From Treponema sp. (GTDB lineage Bacteria; Spirochaetota; Spirochaetia; Treponematales; Breznakiellaceae), in NCBI GenBank assembly GCA_031259515.1, contig JAIRLK010000133.1, positions 1-22,776 on the forward strand: a DNA stretch of 22,776 nucleotides. Reading direction: 5' to 3'. Shown piece by piece: positions 1 to 6,862 of this stretch. The number at the start of each line of letters is the position of its first letter. The first letter of the stretch is position 1. A program made the translations under genes and the position numbers. The notes under the pieces are model-generated. The model was not told where the DNA came from, searched no databases, and saw nothing but the letters and a program-made list of their open reading frames with translations.

Positions 1-273
1 CCCGCCTTCCTCGCCGAAATTGCCCGGAAAGGGGAAAAGATCATCTCCACTATCAAAGCCTGGAAGCATCCCGCAGTAAAGGAAGTCCGGGGCCGGGGCC
101 TTATGACGGGTGTGGACATCGTAGGCGAGGCCGCCTCCACACTCGAAAAAGCGCTTGACGCTGGGCTGCTCTTACTGTCCGCCGGCCCCAACACCCTGCG
201 CTTCCTTCCGCCGTACGTCATAAGCGACGCGGAAATAGAGCAGGGGCTTGCGATACTGCGCGGGGTTTTGTAA
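1..273 (+). CDS. argD: Acetylornithine/succinylornithine aminotransferase, C-terminal part (5' end outside window)
   Basis: The last 90 residues of a class-III PLP-dependent aminotransferase are open from base 1 to a TAA stop. The motif series VRGRGLMTGVDI, LLLLSAGPNTLRFLPPYVIS and the closing helix with AILRGVL match the small C-terminal domain of ArgD-type enzymes, which swap an amino group between acetylornithine and 2-oxoglutarate in arginine synthesis. The PLP lysine lies upstream of the window, so substrate choice (ArgD versus another ornithine/GABA-type enzyme) cannot be proven here. The next gene is far away, and the 3' side is a decayed region with no clear terminator on this strand. 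It appears unrelated to the polysaccharide genes that follow. Confidence 0.8.
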   Translation, partial: PAFLAEIARKGEKIISTIKAWKHPAVKEVRGRGLMTGVDIVGEAASTLEKALDAGLLLLSAGPNTLRFLPPYVISDAEIEQGLAILRGVL

Positions 274-330
274 GCGGGATATATATCGTGATCCTTAATT
301 ATGTCCAGTTAACTTTCATTGCCAAAATCA

Positions 331-371
331 AAAAAAAATCCGCCTTGCCTAATATGAGGCGTTCAAGGCGG
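331..371 (-). terminator. Rho-independent terminator (minus strand)
   Basis: An 8-bp perfect inverted repeat, CCGCCTTG (340-347) and CAAGGCGG (364-371), has an inner CCT/AGG pairing. It is flanked on its left by nine A residues and one T, which read as a T-run after the hairpin on the minus strand. On the plus strand no T-run follows, so it should act on minus transcripts. It lies downstream of the minus-strand transposase scrap and may be a leftover of that element or of a lost gene. Confidence 0.6.
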
Positions 372-382
372 TTAATACCAAT

Positions 383-641
383 CCCATTATGCTCTGTTGG
401 GACATAGGCAGAAATATTTCTGAAAAGCAGGGAGAAAGCTGGGGCAATCAATTGTGCCGGTGCTTTCCAGAGAGTTACAGAAAGAATTCCCCGCGGTTTA
501 CTTTTATTAGCAATCAGTTCAAACTATCATATTGATGATAAGGAGTATTTTATCGACCTTTTGCTATACCACTGGGAATTACAATGCCTGGTGGCGATTG
601 AACTGAAAATCGGTGGATTTCAACGTTTTACCACAATTAAA
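383..641 (+). pseudogene. DUF1016 / YhcG-type PD-(D/E)XK nuclease remnant, frameshifted and internally deleted
   Basis: Three conserved pieces of the DUF1016 (YhcG) family occur in order but in different frames. From 392: LCWDIGRNISEKQGESWG, the N-terminal helical domain. From about 438, after a frameshift: GQSIVPVLSRELQKEFPAV. From about 542, after two stops and loss of the middle of the protein: EYFIDLLLYHWELQCLVAIE followed by LKIGGF, which is the nuclease core with its D...ExK signature. Intact members are roughly 330-380 residues; here under 90 codons of recognisable sequence remain. It cannot encode a working protein. Such genes are often carried on mobile or defence-associated DNA, which fits the adjacent transposase scrap. 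Confidence 0.7.
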
Positions 642-655
642 ATATCCTCTTGACA

Positions 656-916
656 TTACGCGGCATTGTTGCCTGAACAGCCATTTTTTGATGTTTCTAT
701 CTCCTCAACGAGGAGAGAAATATTCTTCCACTGTATGCAAAAACTGTCATCCAGCCTGATAAGCACCGTAACCTTGTCCTTAGAACGCGGCAGGTTCTTG
801 TTGCTCCTGAGTATCCGGAAATGACGGCACTCGAACCTCACGACATAATCGTTGCTTACAGTTCTCTCGTACTCACGGCACATAATATCCGCTAGGCCAG
901 CGCTTCCCGGCGGCAC
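656..916 (-). pseudogene. Transposase C-terminal fragment (ISNCY-like)
   Basis: The frame reads CREYERTVSNDYVVRFECRH then FRILRSNKNLPRSKDKVTV, followed by a beta-rich tail (IQWKNISLLVEEI). This resembles the C-terminal domain after the DDE catalytic core in ISNCY/IS481-like transposases, where a 'V-x-N-D-x-x-V-x-[FY]' strand is followed by 'LP-x-x-x-x-KV'. The whole catalytic core and N-terminal HTH are missing and only about 60-70 recognisable residues remain. The apparent first codon is GTG with no good ribosome-binding site, so I treat it as a scrap rather than a gene. No terminal inverted repeats were recognised around it. The IS family assignment is from memory of the motif and is uncertain. 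Confidence 0.55.
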
Positions 917-960
917 ATACGCATCCGCGTTCCGGCTATCGTTTCCGCGTTACAAAACAT

Positions 961-990
961 TTGACATCTTGTTTATCTTTCCTTTATCTC
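961..990 (+). promoter_or_regulatory. Candidate promoter of the chimeric ABC gene
   Basis: A perfect TTGACA (961-966) lies about 90 bases before the start codon of the next gene in an AT-rich stretch. The best -10 partner about 18 bases on is only TATCTC (985-990), a weak match, so the call rests mainly on the -35 box. Confidence 0.35.
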
Positions 991-1056
991 TAATTTATCA
1001 TTTGCCCTTATTTTAACCTTAGCATTAAATAATATTAAACAATCGGAGGTTTTAAT

Positions 1057-2010
1057 ATGCGGCTGCGCATGGAAAGCGTCTACAAGAATTTCAAAGACAA
1101 GGAAGTGCTAAAAGGCATTACCGTTAGGATGGAAGACGGGGTGTACGGGTTGCTCGGCCCTAACGGGGCCGGTAAGACAACCATGATCCGTATTTTGGCG
1201 GATATTCTACAGCCCTCAAAGGGACAGGTGTTTATCAACGGCCAGGACAAAAACACCTGCGGCGATGAGTACCGGGCCAGGATCGGGTATCTGCCCCAGG
1301 ACATGAGTTTCTATCCTGATTTTTCCGGGGGGGACTATCTGTGCTACGTTACGGTGTTAAAGGGCCTCCCGGCGGGGAAGGCCGAAACGCGGATCGCCGG
1401 GTTGGCCGCTTCCGTCGGGCTTGCCAACGATCTGCGCCGGCGCTGCGTCCATTATTCCGGGGGCATGAAACGGCGGCTTGGCATTGCCCAGGTGCCGCTC
1501 AACAACCCGCACATTCTCATTCTGGACGAACTCACCGCCGGGCTTGACCCGCAGGAACGGATAAAGTTTCGCAACATTATATCGGCCTTTTCAAAAGACC
1601 AGATCGTGCTGCTTTCAACCCACATCGTTTCTGACGTGGACAGTTACTACGGCACCTCTTCCGATCCGTCCGCCAAATTTGACGTAGACTATGCCCGTTT
1701 TGTGGAACACGCCGGTGAATATTACCACGGTTCGCCGATAGACAGCCTAGGGGAACCCTACGGCGTCAATGTATTACAGCAGAAACTTGATTCCCTGGAA
1801 CAGGCGGGGGCAAAAGCGCCGGACGGCGGCGTAATTATGGTACAGTTTGTACCGGAAAGTTTTTTGCGGGAGAATTTAAGGATGAAAAAGACTATTGCCA
1901 TTGTTTTATTTGTACTTTACTATCTTATCTCCGTCATGTTTTTTAGGATCATTACCGTCTTTGCCGTGGGCATACATTGGAAACGAAAACAGCAAATGGC
2001 GGATATATGA
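1057..2010 (+). CDS. Chimeric ABC-transporter gene: ABC-2-type ATPase fused to a membrane/permease fragment
   Basis: Residues 1-194 are a good ABC ATPase: Walker A GPNGAGKT (34-41), Q-loop Gln81, signature YSGGM (133-137), Walker B ILILDE (153-158) and H-loop His189 in STHIVSDV. The D-loop proline is replaced (DELTAGLD instead of DEPTAGLD). Past about residue 195 the sequence no longer looks like an ATPase. A polar, Tyr-rich stretch (SYYGTSSDPSAKFDVDYARF) leads to FVPESFLREN and one strongly hydrophobic helix (about 278-306), like the extracellular loop plus last helix of an ABC-2 permease. The usual ATPase C-terminal third is absent. The start has a good GGAGG (1045-1049). The likely origin is an in-frame deletion joining an ATPase gene to its neighbouring permease gene, so the product is probably not a working exporter. 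A deliberately fused protein is less likely. Confidence 0.7.
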   Translation: MRLRMESVYKNFKDKEVLKGITVRMEDGVYGLLGPNGAGKTTMIRILADILQPSKGQVFINGQDKNTCGDEYRARIGYLPQDMSFYPDFSGGDYLCYVTVLKGLPAGKAETRIAGLAASVGLANDLRRRCVHYSGGMKRRLGIAQVPLNNPHILILDELTAGLDPQERIKFRNIISAFSKDQIVLLSTHIVSDVDSYYGTSSDPSAKFDVDYARFVEHAGEYYHGSPIDSLGEPYGVNVLQQKLDSLEQAGAKAPDGGVIMVQFVPESFLRENLRMKKTIAIVLFVLYYLISVMFFRIITVFAVGIHWKRKQQMADI

Positions 2011-2053
2011 ATGGTATAGTTTATACCAAAAGATTTTTTGCAGGAGAAGAACT

Positions 2054-2221
2054 ATGAAAAAGAATTTTATCTTATCGGTACTTTGGATTATGACAACCGC
2101 GTTGCCTATATATTCGACTGTTTTTCAGATGGATATTTTGTTAATCTGGAATTTCAGGCATTTGGCAAATATAAACAAAGAACAAAAAAATAAAAAATCC
2201 CCGGAGATTAAAAAGTATTAA
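2054..2221 (+). CDS. Small hydrophobic ORF, 55 residues, function unknown
   Basis: An ATG with a good upstream AGGAGAAG sits 43 bases after the chimeric ABC gene. The product starts MKKNFILSVLWIMTTALPIY, one hydrophobic segment, and ends in a Lys-rich tail (NKEQKNKKSPEIKKY). It could be the broken N-terminus of a membrane protein that belonged to the same ABC set. The A-rich end overlaps a possible minus-strand terminator, so the tail may be non-coding sequence read through. No family is recognised. Confidence 0.3.
   Translation: MKKNFILSVLWIMTTALPIYSTVFQMDILLIWNFRHLANINKEQKNKKSPEIKKY
2184..2210 (-). terminator. Possible terminator of the sugar-importer operon (minus strand)
   Basis: On the minus strand a short hairpin, AATC...GATT with GC-rich centre (2197-2210), is followed by a long T-rich tract (2184-2196), 55 bases after the stop of the solute-binding-protein gene. 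The stem is short, so this is a weak call. A second weak hairpin (CAACC 2253-2257 / GGTTG 2274-2278) overlaps the stop codon but lacks a T-run. Confidence 0.35.
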
Positions 2222-2264
2222 CCACCCGAATGCAGCCACCTTATGAGAACAACAACCCTGTCCT

Positions 2265-3884
2265 TTAGGGCGAGGTTGCTGATTTGTTTTTCGCGTCCAG
2301 GAACGCCTGAACCTGCTTAATAAGTTCCGCCCTGATTTTTTCCAGTCCCACCTTTGCAGCTTCCGCGTGCCATGCGTTGATCTTCGCCACCGCCTCGTCG
2401 CTACTATACTTCGAGATCGTAAGCTGTAACTCATTCGACAGGGCTGTCACGTTTGCTATCTCGGTCTCAACCTCTGAGGAGTTAAAGGCGAAACCCGCAA
2501 GGGGACTGAGTTTATAGGTAGAGACGGAATACATATAATCGTACCACTTCTCAATTTCATCGCTGGAAGCAGCGAATACACTTTTGCGGATGTACGAAGG
2601 ATTCTCAGTCAGTGAATAAGTCGGCATTACGTACTTTTTCGCATCGGCTATATCGGTAGGTTTGTAACTGTCGTCTCCGATGGGTATCCAGTCTTCACCG
2701 GAGATCCCGTAATGAAACAGATCGTGGCGCTCTCTGGTACTGAACATCCAGTCAAGAAAATGCATTACCGCATCAGTCTTGGTTGACCACTCGGGAACAA
2801 CAAGCCAATTGTTCGTCACCATCTCGCAGATGACGGCGCCTTTTTCCATGTTACGCTGATCCGGCTCAAGCACATAGAAACCGTATTCTGCTTCCGGGGT
2901 TTGCGCCAGGCCGTCCCGCACACTGGATTCATAGTTACTGAGAGTGGTGTAACTTGCGAGGGCTGCCCGAAATTCAGTGTCTCCGGTACCGCGATACGGT
3001 GACAGGTACTTGTTCCATTTGTCCGAGCGGATTTTAACGTATTCGGTGATAAAGTCGTACTGAAACCCTGGAGGCATTTTGGCGAATTCTGCCGCCTTAT
3101 CTCCGGCGGTAACAGCGTTCAGAACACGCTTGCCATCGGGGCTTAAACCGATGTAGAAATGAGTCTGGTCGCCGATAACGTTAGTGCTGTCCTGGGCATA
3201 AACACCCTTGGCTTTACCGGAATAAAAAGGCGTTTCCATTCGGAAAAAATTATACAGGTTCAAGCCAAGCCAGTCTGTACCGTTTTTCGCTTCCCCTGCG
3301 ATGACCGTATCCAAATACGCCATGAGGCTTATGTCATCGGTGATGGGCGCACAGTTGTATTTTTTTCGCAGATCTTCCCGGTAAAAAAGGCCCCGGGTGT
3401 CCTCGAAGTACGATGCGAGATTCACGCCGTATATTCCTTTCTTGAAAGAGCCATCGTCCTGCCGCACATAGCTCGTCATGGCGCTTACGAAATCGGGACT
3501 GAAAGCCTGTTTGAGGCCCGGATACGCATCGTTATTAAAGTACAGCGAGAGATCAGTGAACAACCCCTGCTGGATGAATGTCTGCAAGCCATGCCAGCTT
3601 CCGCAGAACATAAGGTCGTAGTCCTCCTGGCCAATAAAGGCTGTGGTGAGCTTGTCTTTGTAGTCGCCGCCGGTCACAAAGGTAAAATTCGGGCGGATAT
3701 TGCTCATCACCGGGTCATCCCTGGTAAGCTCGCTGTACCGGGCAAGCACCTTGTCCAGATTTCTGAATTCGTTCATAACCCGGATGTTAATCGTAATTTT
3801 GCCGTCCGTTTCCTGTTTCGACGAACAGCCCGATATTGAGTATACCAGCCAGAGAACAATGCTAAACATCAAAATTTTCTTCAA
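2265..3884 (-). CDS. Extracellular sugar-binding lipoprotein of an ABC importer (LipO/YtcQ type, DUF3502-like C-terminus)
   Basis: The product is 539 residues with a lipoprotein signal and Cys20 (YSISGC). The frame stays open upstream into the permease gene, but AAGGAGG six bases before a TTG codon sets the start there. The body is a family-1 solute-binding protein: YKDKLTTAFIGQEDYDLMF, GIYGVNLASYFEDTRGLFYR, and a C-terminal segment (HFLDWMFSTRERHDLFHYGI then SGEDW) typical of large LipO-like binding proteins with a DUF3502 region. Members bind oligosaccharides and present them to LplB/YtcP permeases. It is the third gene of the operon, 20 bases after the second permease. In a diderm spirochaete it would be anchored to the periplasmic face of the inner membrane or to the outer membrane. 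The ligand is not deducible; context suggests fucosylated or galactan oligosaccharides. Confidence 0.9.
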   Translation of the reverse strand: MKKILMFSIVLWLVYSISGCSSKQETDGKITINIRVMNEFRNLDKVLARYSELTRDDPVMSNIRPNFTFVTGGDYKDKLTTAFIGQEDYDLMFCGSWHGLQTFIQQGLFTDLSLYFNNDAYPGLKQAFSPDFVSAMTSYVRQDDGSFKKGIYGVNLASYFEDTRGLFYREDLRKKYNCAPITDDISLMAYLDTVIAGEAKNGTDWLGLNLYNFFRMETPFYSGKAKGVYAQDSTNVIGDQTHFYIGLSPDGKRVLNAVTAGDKAAEFAKMPPGFQYDFITEYVKIRSDKWNKYLSPYRGTGDTEFRAALASYTTLSNYESSVRDGLAQTPEAEYGFYVLEPDQRNMEKGAVICEMVTNNWLVVPEWSTKTDAVMHFLDWMFSTRERHDLFHYGISGEDWIPIGDDSYKPTDIADAKKYVMPTYSLTENPSYIRKSVFAASSDEIEKWYDYMYSVSTYKLSPLAGFAFNSSEVETEIANVTALSNELQLTISKYSSDEAVAKINAWHAEAAKVGLEKIRAELIKQVQAFLDAKNKSATSP

Positions 3885-3904
3885 AATATGCCTCCTTGCT
3901 TTAA

Positions 3905-4804
3905 TTAGCCTTTGATTGCACCAACGGTAAGTCCTGTAGTAAAATATTTCTGGACGAACGGATAAAACAGCACCACTGGCCCTATTGCCACGACCGTGGT
4001 AGCCATGCGCAGGGAATTTGAGGGAATCTCCCCCAGCGGGACACCTGTGGTAAGCGCCATCTCCCGGATGGCTTCGGCGTTCCTCAGCATTCGCATCAGG
4101 AGATACTGTAGGGGCACAAGGCGGGCATCGTCGATGTACAGCATCGCGTTGAACCACTGGTTCCAGTAGCCCAGAGCGTAAAAGAGACCGATTGTCGCGA
4201 TACCGGGCACCGATACGGGAAGTATGATCTTCCAGAGAATTTCCATGTCCTGCGCCCCATCCATGTACGCCGATTCTGAAAGTTCCTTGGGGATACCCGC
4301 AAAGAAGTTCCGCATGAGGAACATATTCCATGCCCCAAATGCCACGGGGAGTATCATAACAAAAATATTGTTCTTCATGTTGAGGGTTCGCGTGATGAGG
4401 AGATATGTCGGGATGAGGCCGCCGCCGAAGAGCAGCGTGAAGTATACAAAAAACGTAATAAAATTACGGTACTTGAGCTTTTTAAGGGACAGCGGATATG
4501 CCATAGTAACGGTGAGGAACATACTAAACACCGTTCCCACAGCGGTAACAAAAATCGTTACGCCGTATGCCCTGAAAATTTGGCTGTCCCCCAATACTAT
4601 CTGGTACGCTTTCGCTGTAAAATTTCTTGGAATGACAGGATAACCGTAGGCGGAAAAATTCGCCTCGGTCTCGAAGCTGCTCCCAATTACCACCGCAAAA
4701 GGAAAGAGGCAGTAAACGCAGAAAAGCGCCGCCAGAGTGTAGACAATTATTTTCAAGGCGATTTCGCTGTCTCCGGTTTTTTTCCCGTTTGTCCGGTGTG
4801 TCAT
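3905..4804 (-). CDS. Carbohydrate ABC transporter permease, YtcP/MalG-like
   Basis: The product is 299 residues with about six membrane helices (first at roughly 18-40). The cytoplasmic EAA loop ESAYMDGAQDMEILWKIILP (177-196) is where the ATPase docks. The N-terminal 'FPFAVVIGSSFETEANFSAYGYPVIPRNF' region (read in pieces) and the C-terminal 'PFVQKYFTTGLTVGAIKG' are hallmarks of YtcP-type permeases paired with LplB. The ATG is preceded by AGGGGGG; the gap to the upstream permease gene is 12 bases. No ATPase gene is present, which is normal for this family because a shared MsmK-like ATPase elsewhere usually serves it. Confidence 0.93.
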   Translation of the reverse strand: MTHRTNGKKTGDSEIALKIIVYTLAALFCVYCLFPFAVVIGSSFETEANFSAYGYPVIPRNFTAKAYQIVLGDSQIFRAYGVTIFVTAVGTVFSMFLTVTMAYPLSLKKLKYRNFITFFVYFTLLFGGGLIPTYLLITRTLNMKNNIFVMILPVAFGAWNMFLMRNFFAGIPKELSESAYMDGAQDMEILWKIILPVSVPGIATIGLFYALGYWNQWFNAMLYIDDARLVPLQYLLMRMLRNAEAIREMALTTGVPLGEIPSNSLRMATTVVAIGPVVLFYPFVQKYFTTGLTVGAIKG

Positions 4805-4816
4805 TTTCTTTCCCCC

Positions 4817-5782
4817 CTAAAAAATTGCCGAGTCAGGTGCAAACTTCCGGGCCAGCCTGTTGGTAAAGTACACCAGGATAAACCCGATGAAGGACTGAAA
4901 CAGCCCTGTGGCGGTACTCATGCCGAGGTTATTGAGGGTCCGCAGCGCCCGGTACACAAAGGTGTCAATAACATCGGTAGTGGAATACAGAGCCGGGTTG
5001 TCCCCGATGACCGCGTAGATCATGCCGAAATCCCCGCGGAAGATGTTACCGATACCCAGGATAGTCAGCATAATAATAGTAGGCTTCAGCATGGGGAGAG
5101 TGATCCGCGCCATCTGCTGCCACCGTGAAGCCCCGTCTATTTTCGCAGCCTCGTACATTTCCTGATCAAAGCCGGTGATCGCCGCCACATAGACGATGGT
5201 CCCGTAGCCCGCGCCCTGCCAGATCTTGAGAAAAACGAATATCGCAGGCCATGCGCCGGGGTTTTCGTAAAAACTCGGAACCCTCATGCCCAGACCCGCA
5301 AGGAACTTGACGAGAATTCCCTGCTGCCCAATAATGCCGCCCAGGAACATGGCCACCACAGTCCATGTAACAAAGTGGGGGAAGATAGCGATAGTTTGTA
5401 CGGCTTTTTTGTAAGGCCGGTTCTTTATTTCCACAAATACCAAGGCCAAGGCTACTGCGCAGAAAGTGCCCGAAGCGATAAAAAAGGCGTTGAGAAAGAT
5501 CGTATTAAAGAAAATACGGCCCGCGCCTTTGTAATTAAAGAGAAATCTGAAGTTATCAATCCCGGCCCACGGGCTTCCCCAAATGCCGAGACGGTAATTG
5601 AACTTCTTAAACGCGATGAGTACGCCGTAAAGGGGCACATAGTGAAACAGCGCCAGCCACGCGATCCCGGGCAGCGTCATAGCATAGAGGAGCTTATTTG
5701 TCCACAGTTCTTCCCATACGGCTTTAAGCCTGTTCTTACAAGAGATGTCCTTCTTCAAAGAACAGCTTTTCTTTTTCATCAC
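4817..5782 (-). CDS. lplB: Carbohydrate ABC transporter permease, LplB-like
   Basis: The product is 321 residues, the first gene of the importer operon. After a basic N-terminus come six predicted membrane helices (first about 33-58: LYAMTLPGIAWLALFHYVPL). Family markers are YGVLIAFKKFNYRLGIWGSP, FPHFVTWTVVAMFLGGI and the EAA loop EAAKIDGASRWQQMARITLP (211-230). It forms the inner-membrane channel with the following YtcP-like protein. Two ATG codons in a row start the frame, behind AAGGAT; either may be used. The gene starts about 55 bases from the shared operator described at 5838, so it is likely activated with the large operon. Confidence 0.93.
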   Translation of the reverse strand: MMKKKSCSLKKDISCKNRLKAVWEELWTNKLLYAMTLPGIAWLALFHYVPLYGVLIAFKKFNYRLGIWGSPWAGIDNFRFLFNYKGAGRIFFNTIFLNAFFIASGTFCAVALALVFVEIKNRPYKKAVQTIAIFPHFVTWTVVAMFLGGIIGQQGILVKFLAGLGMRVPSFYENPGAWPAIFVFLKIWQGAGYGTIVYVAAITGFDQEMYEAAKIDGASRWQQMARITLPMLKPTIIMLTILGIGNIFRGDFGMIYAVIGDNPALYSTTDVIDTFVYRALRTLNNLGMSTATGLFQSFIGFILVYFTNRLARKFAPDSAIF

Positions 5783-5807
5783 TCTTTTATCCTTACAATT
5801 AAGTTAT

Positions 5808-5836
5808 ATTATAATAAACCCGTTTGTTTCCCTGGC
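5808..5836 (-). promoter_or_regulatory. Activator-dependent promoter of the importer operon (minus strand)
   Basis: On the minus strand TATAAT (5808-5813) is a perfect -10 box, but 17 bases upstream the -35 position (5831-5836) reads GCCAGG, which is nearly unlike TTGACA. A perfect -10 with no -35, directly beside the repeated operator, suggests recruitment by an activator. Confidence 0.5.
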
Positions 5837-5837
5837 T

Positions 5838-5877
5838 ATGGCTTTTTCTACATCAAACATGGACTTTTCTGCAAAAA
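5838..5877. promoter_or_regulatory. Shared AraC-type operator, copy 1 (direct-repeat half-sites)
   Basis: ATGGCTTTTT starts at 5838 and ATGGACTTTT at 5859, 21 bases apart (two helical turns). The right half-site lies in AACATGGACTTTTCTGCAAA, which recurs with one mismatch in the other divergent promoter region (21837-21875). Direct repeats about 21 bp apart next to a missing -35 are typical for AraC-family activators. The element lies between the importer promoter (minus) and the GH43 promoter (plus), so it may serve both. Confidence 0.6.
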
Positions 5878-5891
5878 CACAAGACAGGCGC

Positions 5892-5921
5892 TTGACAGTA
5901 AAGTGGTTCCCGTTTCATACT
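5892..5921 (+). promoter_or_regulatory. Promoter of the GH43 gene; possibly gives a leaderless mRNA
   Basis: A perfect TTGACA (5892-5897) is followed after 18 bases by CATACT (5916-5921). Transcription would then begin near 5928, at the ATG itself (5929). There is no Shine-Dalgarno sequence before that ATG, which agrees with leaderless translation. Confidence 0.45.
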
Positions 5922-5928
5922 TATCCTT

Positions 5929-6822
5929 ATGAAGAACGGAACATGTTGGCTTGATACAGATGGCGAACGCATCCAGGCTCACGGCGGCTGTATAATAAAT
6001 CACGGAGGCGTCTATTACTGGTACGGCGAAAACAAGGCCCTCAGCACCAGGAAAGGCCGCGTTGATTTTAACGGCTTCTCCTGTTATTCCTCCGGCGATC
6101 TCAATTCCTGGAAAAACGAAGGAATCGTCCTGAAAGCGGTGAATGAATGTGGACATGAACTCAATCCCGGCAATGTGGGGGAACGTCCCAAGGTGCTGTT
6201 TAACAGAAAAACCGGGAAGTTTGTTATGCTGTTTCATCTGGATGCGGCGGATTACAGCTACGCCCGGGTCGGCGTGGCTCTGGCCGATAATCCCCTGGGG
6301 CCTTTCGTATACGAAACGAGTTGGCGGCCTCTGGGACGGGAGAGCCGGGATATGTTCGCCTTTGTGGACGACGACGGCAGCGCCTACGTGGTTTCAAGCG
6401 CCGACATGAACAGTACCACGCTTATCTGCAAACTTAACGACAGCTACACCGCTGTTTCCGGAGAATCGAAAGCCGCCTTTACGGGACAATTCCGTGAGGC
6501 CCATGTGATCCTCAAGGAGAAAGGAAAATACTATCATTTTTCTTCCGGCTGTACGGGCTGGAAACCTAATTCCATGCTTTACGCGATTTCTTCCCTGCCC
6601 CTTGGAGACTGGAAACTCTACGACAATCCCTGTTCCGGCAAGGATTACCGGAAAACCTTTTATGGTCAGACCGCCAATGCCTTTTCGTTTAAGGAGCAGC
6701 AGTATATCATGCTGGATCACTGGAAGCCTGAAGACCTGGGAAGCTCGGGATACAGTTTCCTCCCCGTTTATATTGACGATGATTATGTGGAGATTCCCTG
6801 GACCGAAGAATTTGACCCCTGA
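5929..6822 (+). CDS. Glycoside hydrolase family 43, exo-beta-1,3-galactanase-like (GH43_24 type)
   Basis: The product is 297 residues, a lone five-bladed beta-propeller domain without signal peptide or carbohydrate-binding module, so probably cytoplasmic. Markers are WLDTDGERIQAHGG, GGVYYWYGE, ERPKVLFN (Glu85), ESRDMFAFVDDDGSAYVV, FREAHVIL (Glu190), SSGCTGWKPNSMLYA, TFYGQTANAF (Gln247) and MLDHWKPEDLG. This pattern belongs to the galactan 1,3-beta-galactosidase branch of GH43. As I recall it, that branch uses two Glu residues and a Gln in place of the usual Asp base; the three residues above fit. The enzyme would release galactose from beta-1,3-galactan side chains or arabinogalactan fragments. 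The ATG at 5929 is the only possible start (in-frame stop at 5899) and has no ribosome-binding site. It is the only catabolic gene on the plus strand and converges on the GH28-like gene. Confidence 0.85.
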   Translation: MKNGTCWLDTDGERIQAHGGCIINHGGVYYWYGENKALSTRKGRVDFNGFSCYSSGDLNSWKNEGIVLKAVNECGHELNPGNVGERPKVLFNRKTGKFVMLFHLDAADYSYARVGVALADNPLGPFVYETSWRPLGRESRDMFAFVDDDGSAYVVSSADMNSTTLICKLNDSYTAVSGESKAAFTGQFREAHVILKEKGKYYHFSSGCTGWKPNSMLYAISSLPLGDWKLYDNPCSGKDYRKTFYGQTANAFSFKEQQYIMLDHWKPEDLGSSGYSFLPVYIDDDYVEIPWTEEFDP

Positions 6823-6862
6823 AAAACACTAGTAAACATTTTTCGACCCTGCCTTAATGCGG

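Noticed and set aside
650..655. TTGACA on the plus strand as a promoter -35
   Set aside because: No suitable -10 box follows and no plus-strand gene starts within reach; it overlaps the end of the transposase scrap.
2253..2278. CAACC / GGTTG hairpin overlapping the solute-binding-protein stop codon
   Set aside because: Poor inner pairing and no T-run on either side.
3885..4331. N-terminal extension of the solute-binding-protein frame into the YtcP-like gene
   Set aside because: The extension overlaps confident permease coding sequence, while AAGGAGG plus TTG at 3884 gives a perfect lipoprotein signal.
6821..6844. GAAAAA / TTTTTC inverted repeat between the convergent GH43 and GH28-like genes as a terminator
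   Set aside because: The stem is six A-T-rich pairs with a 12-base loop; too weak to call.
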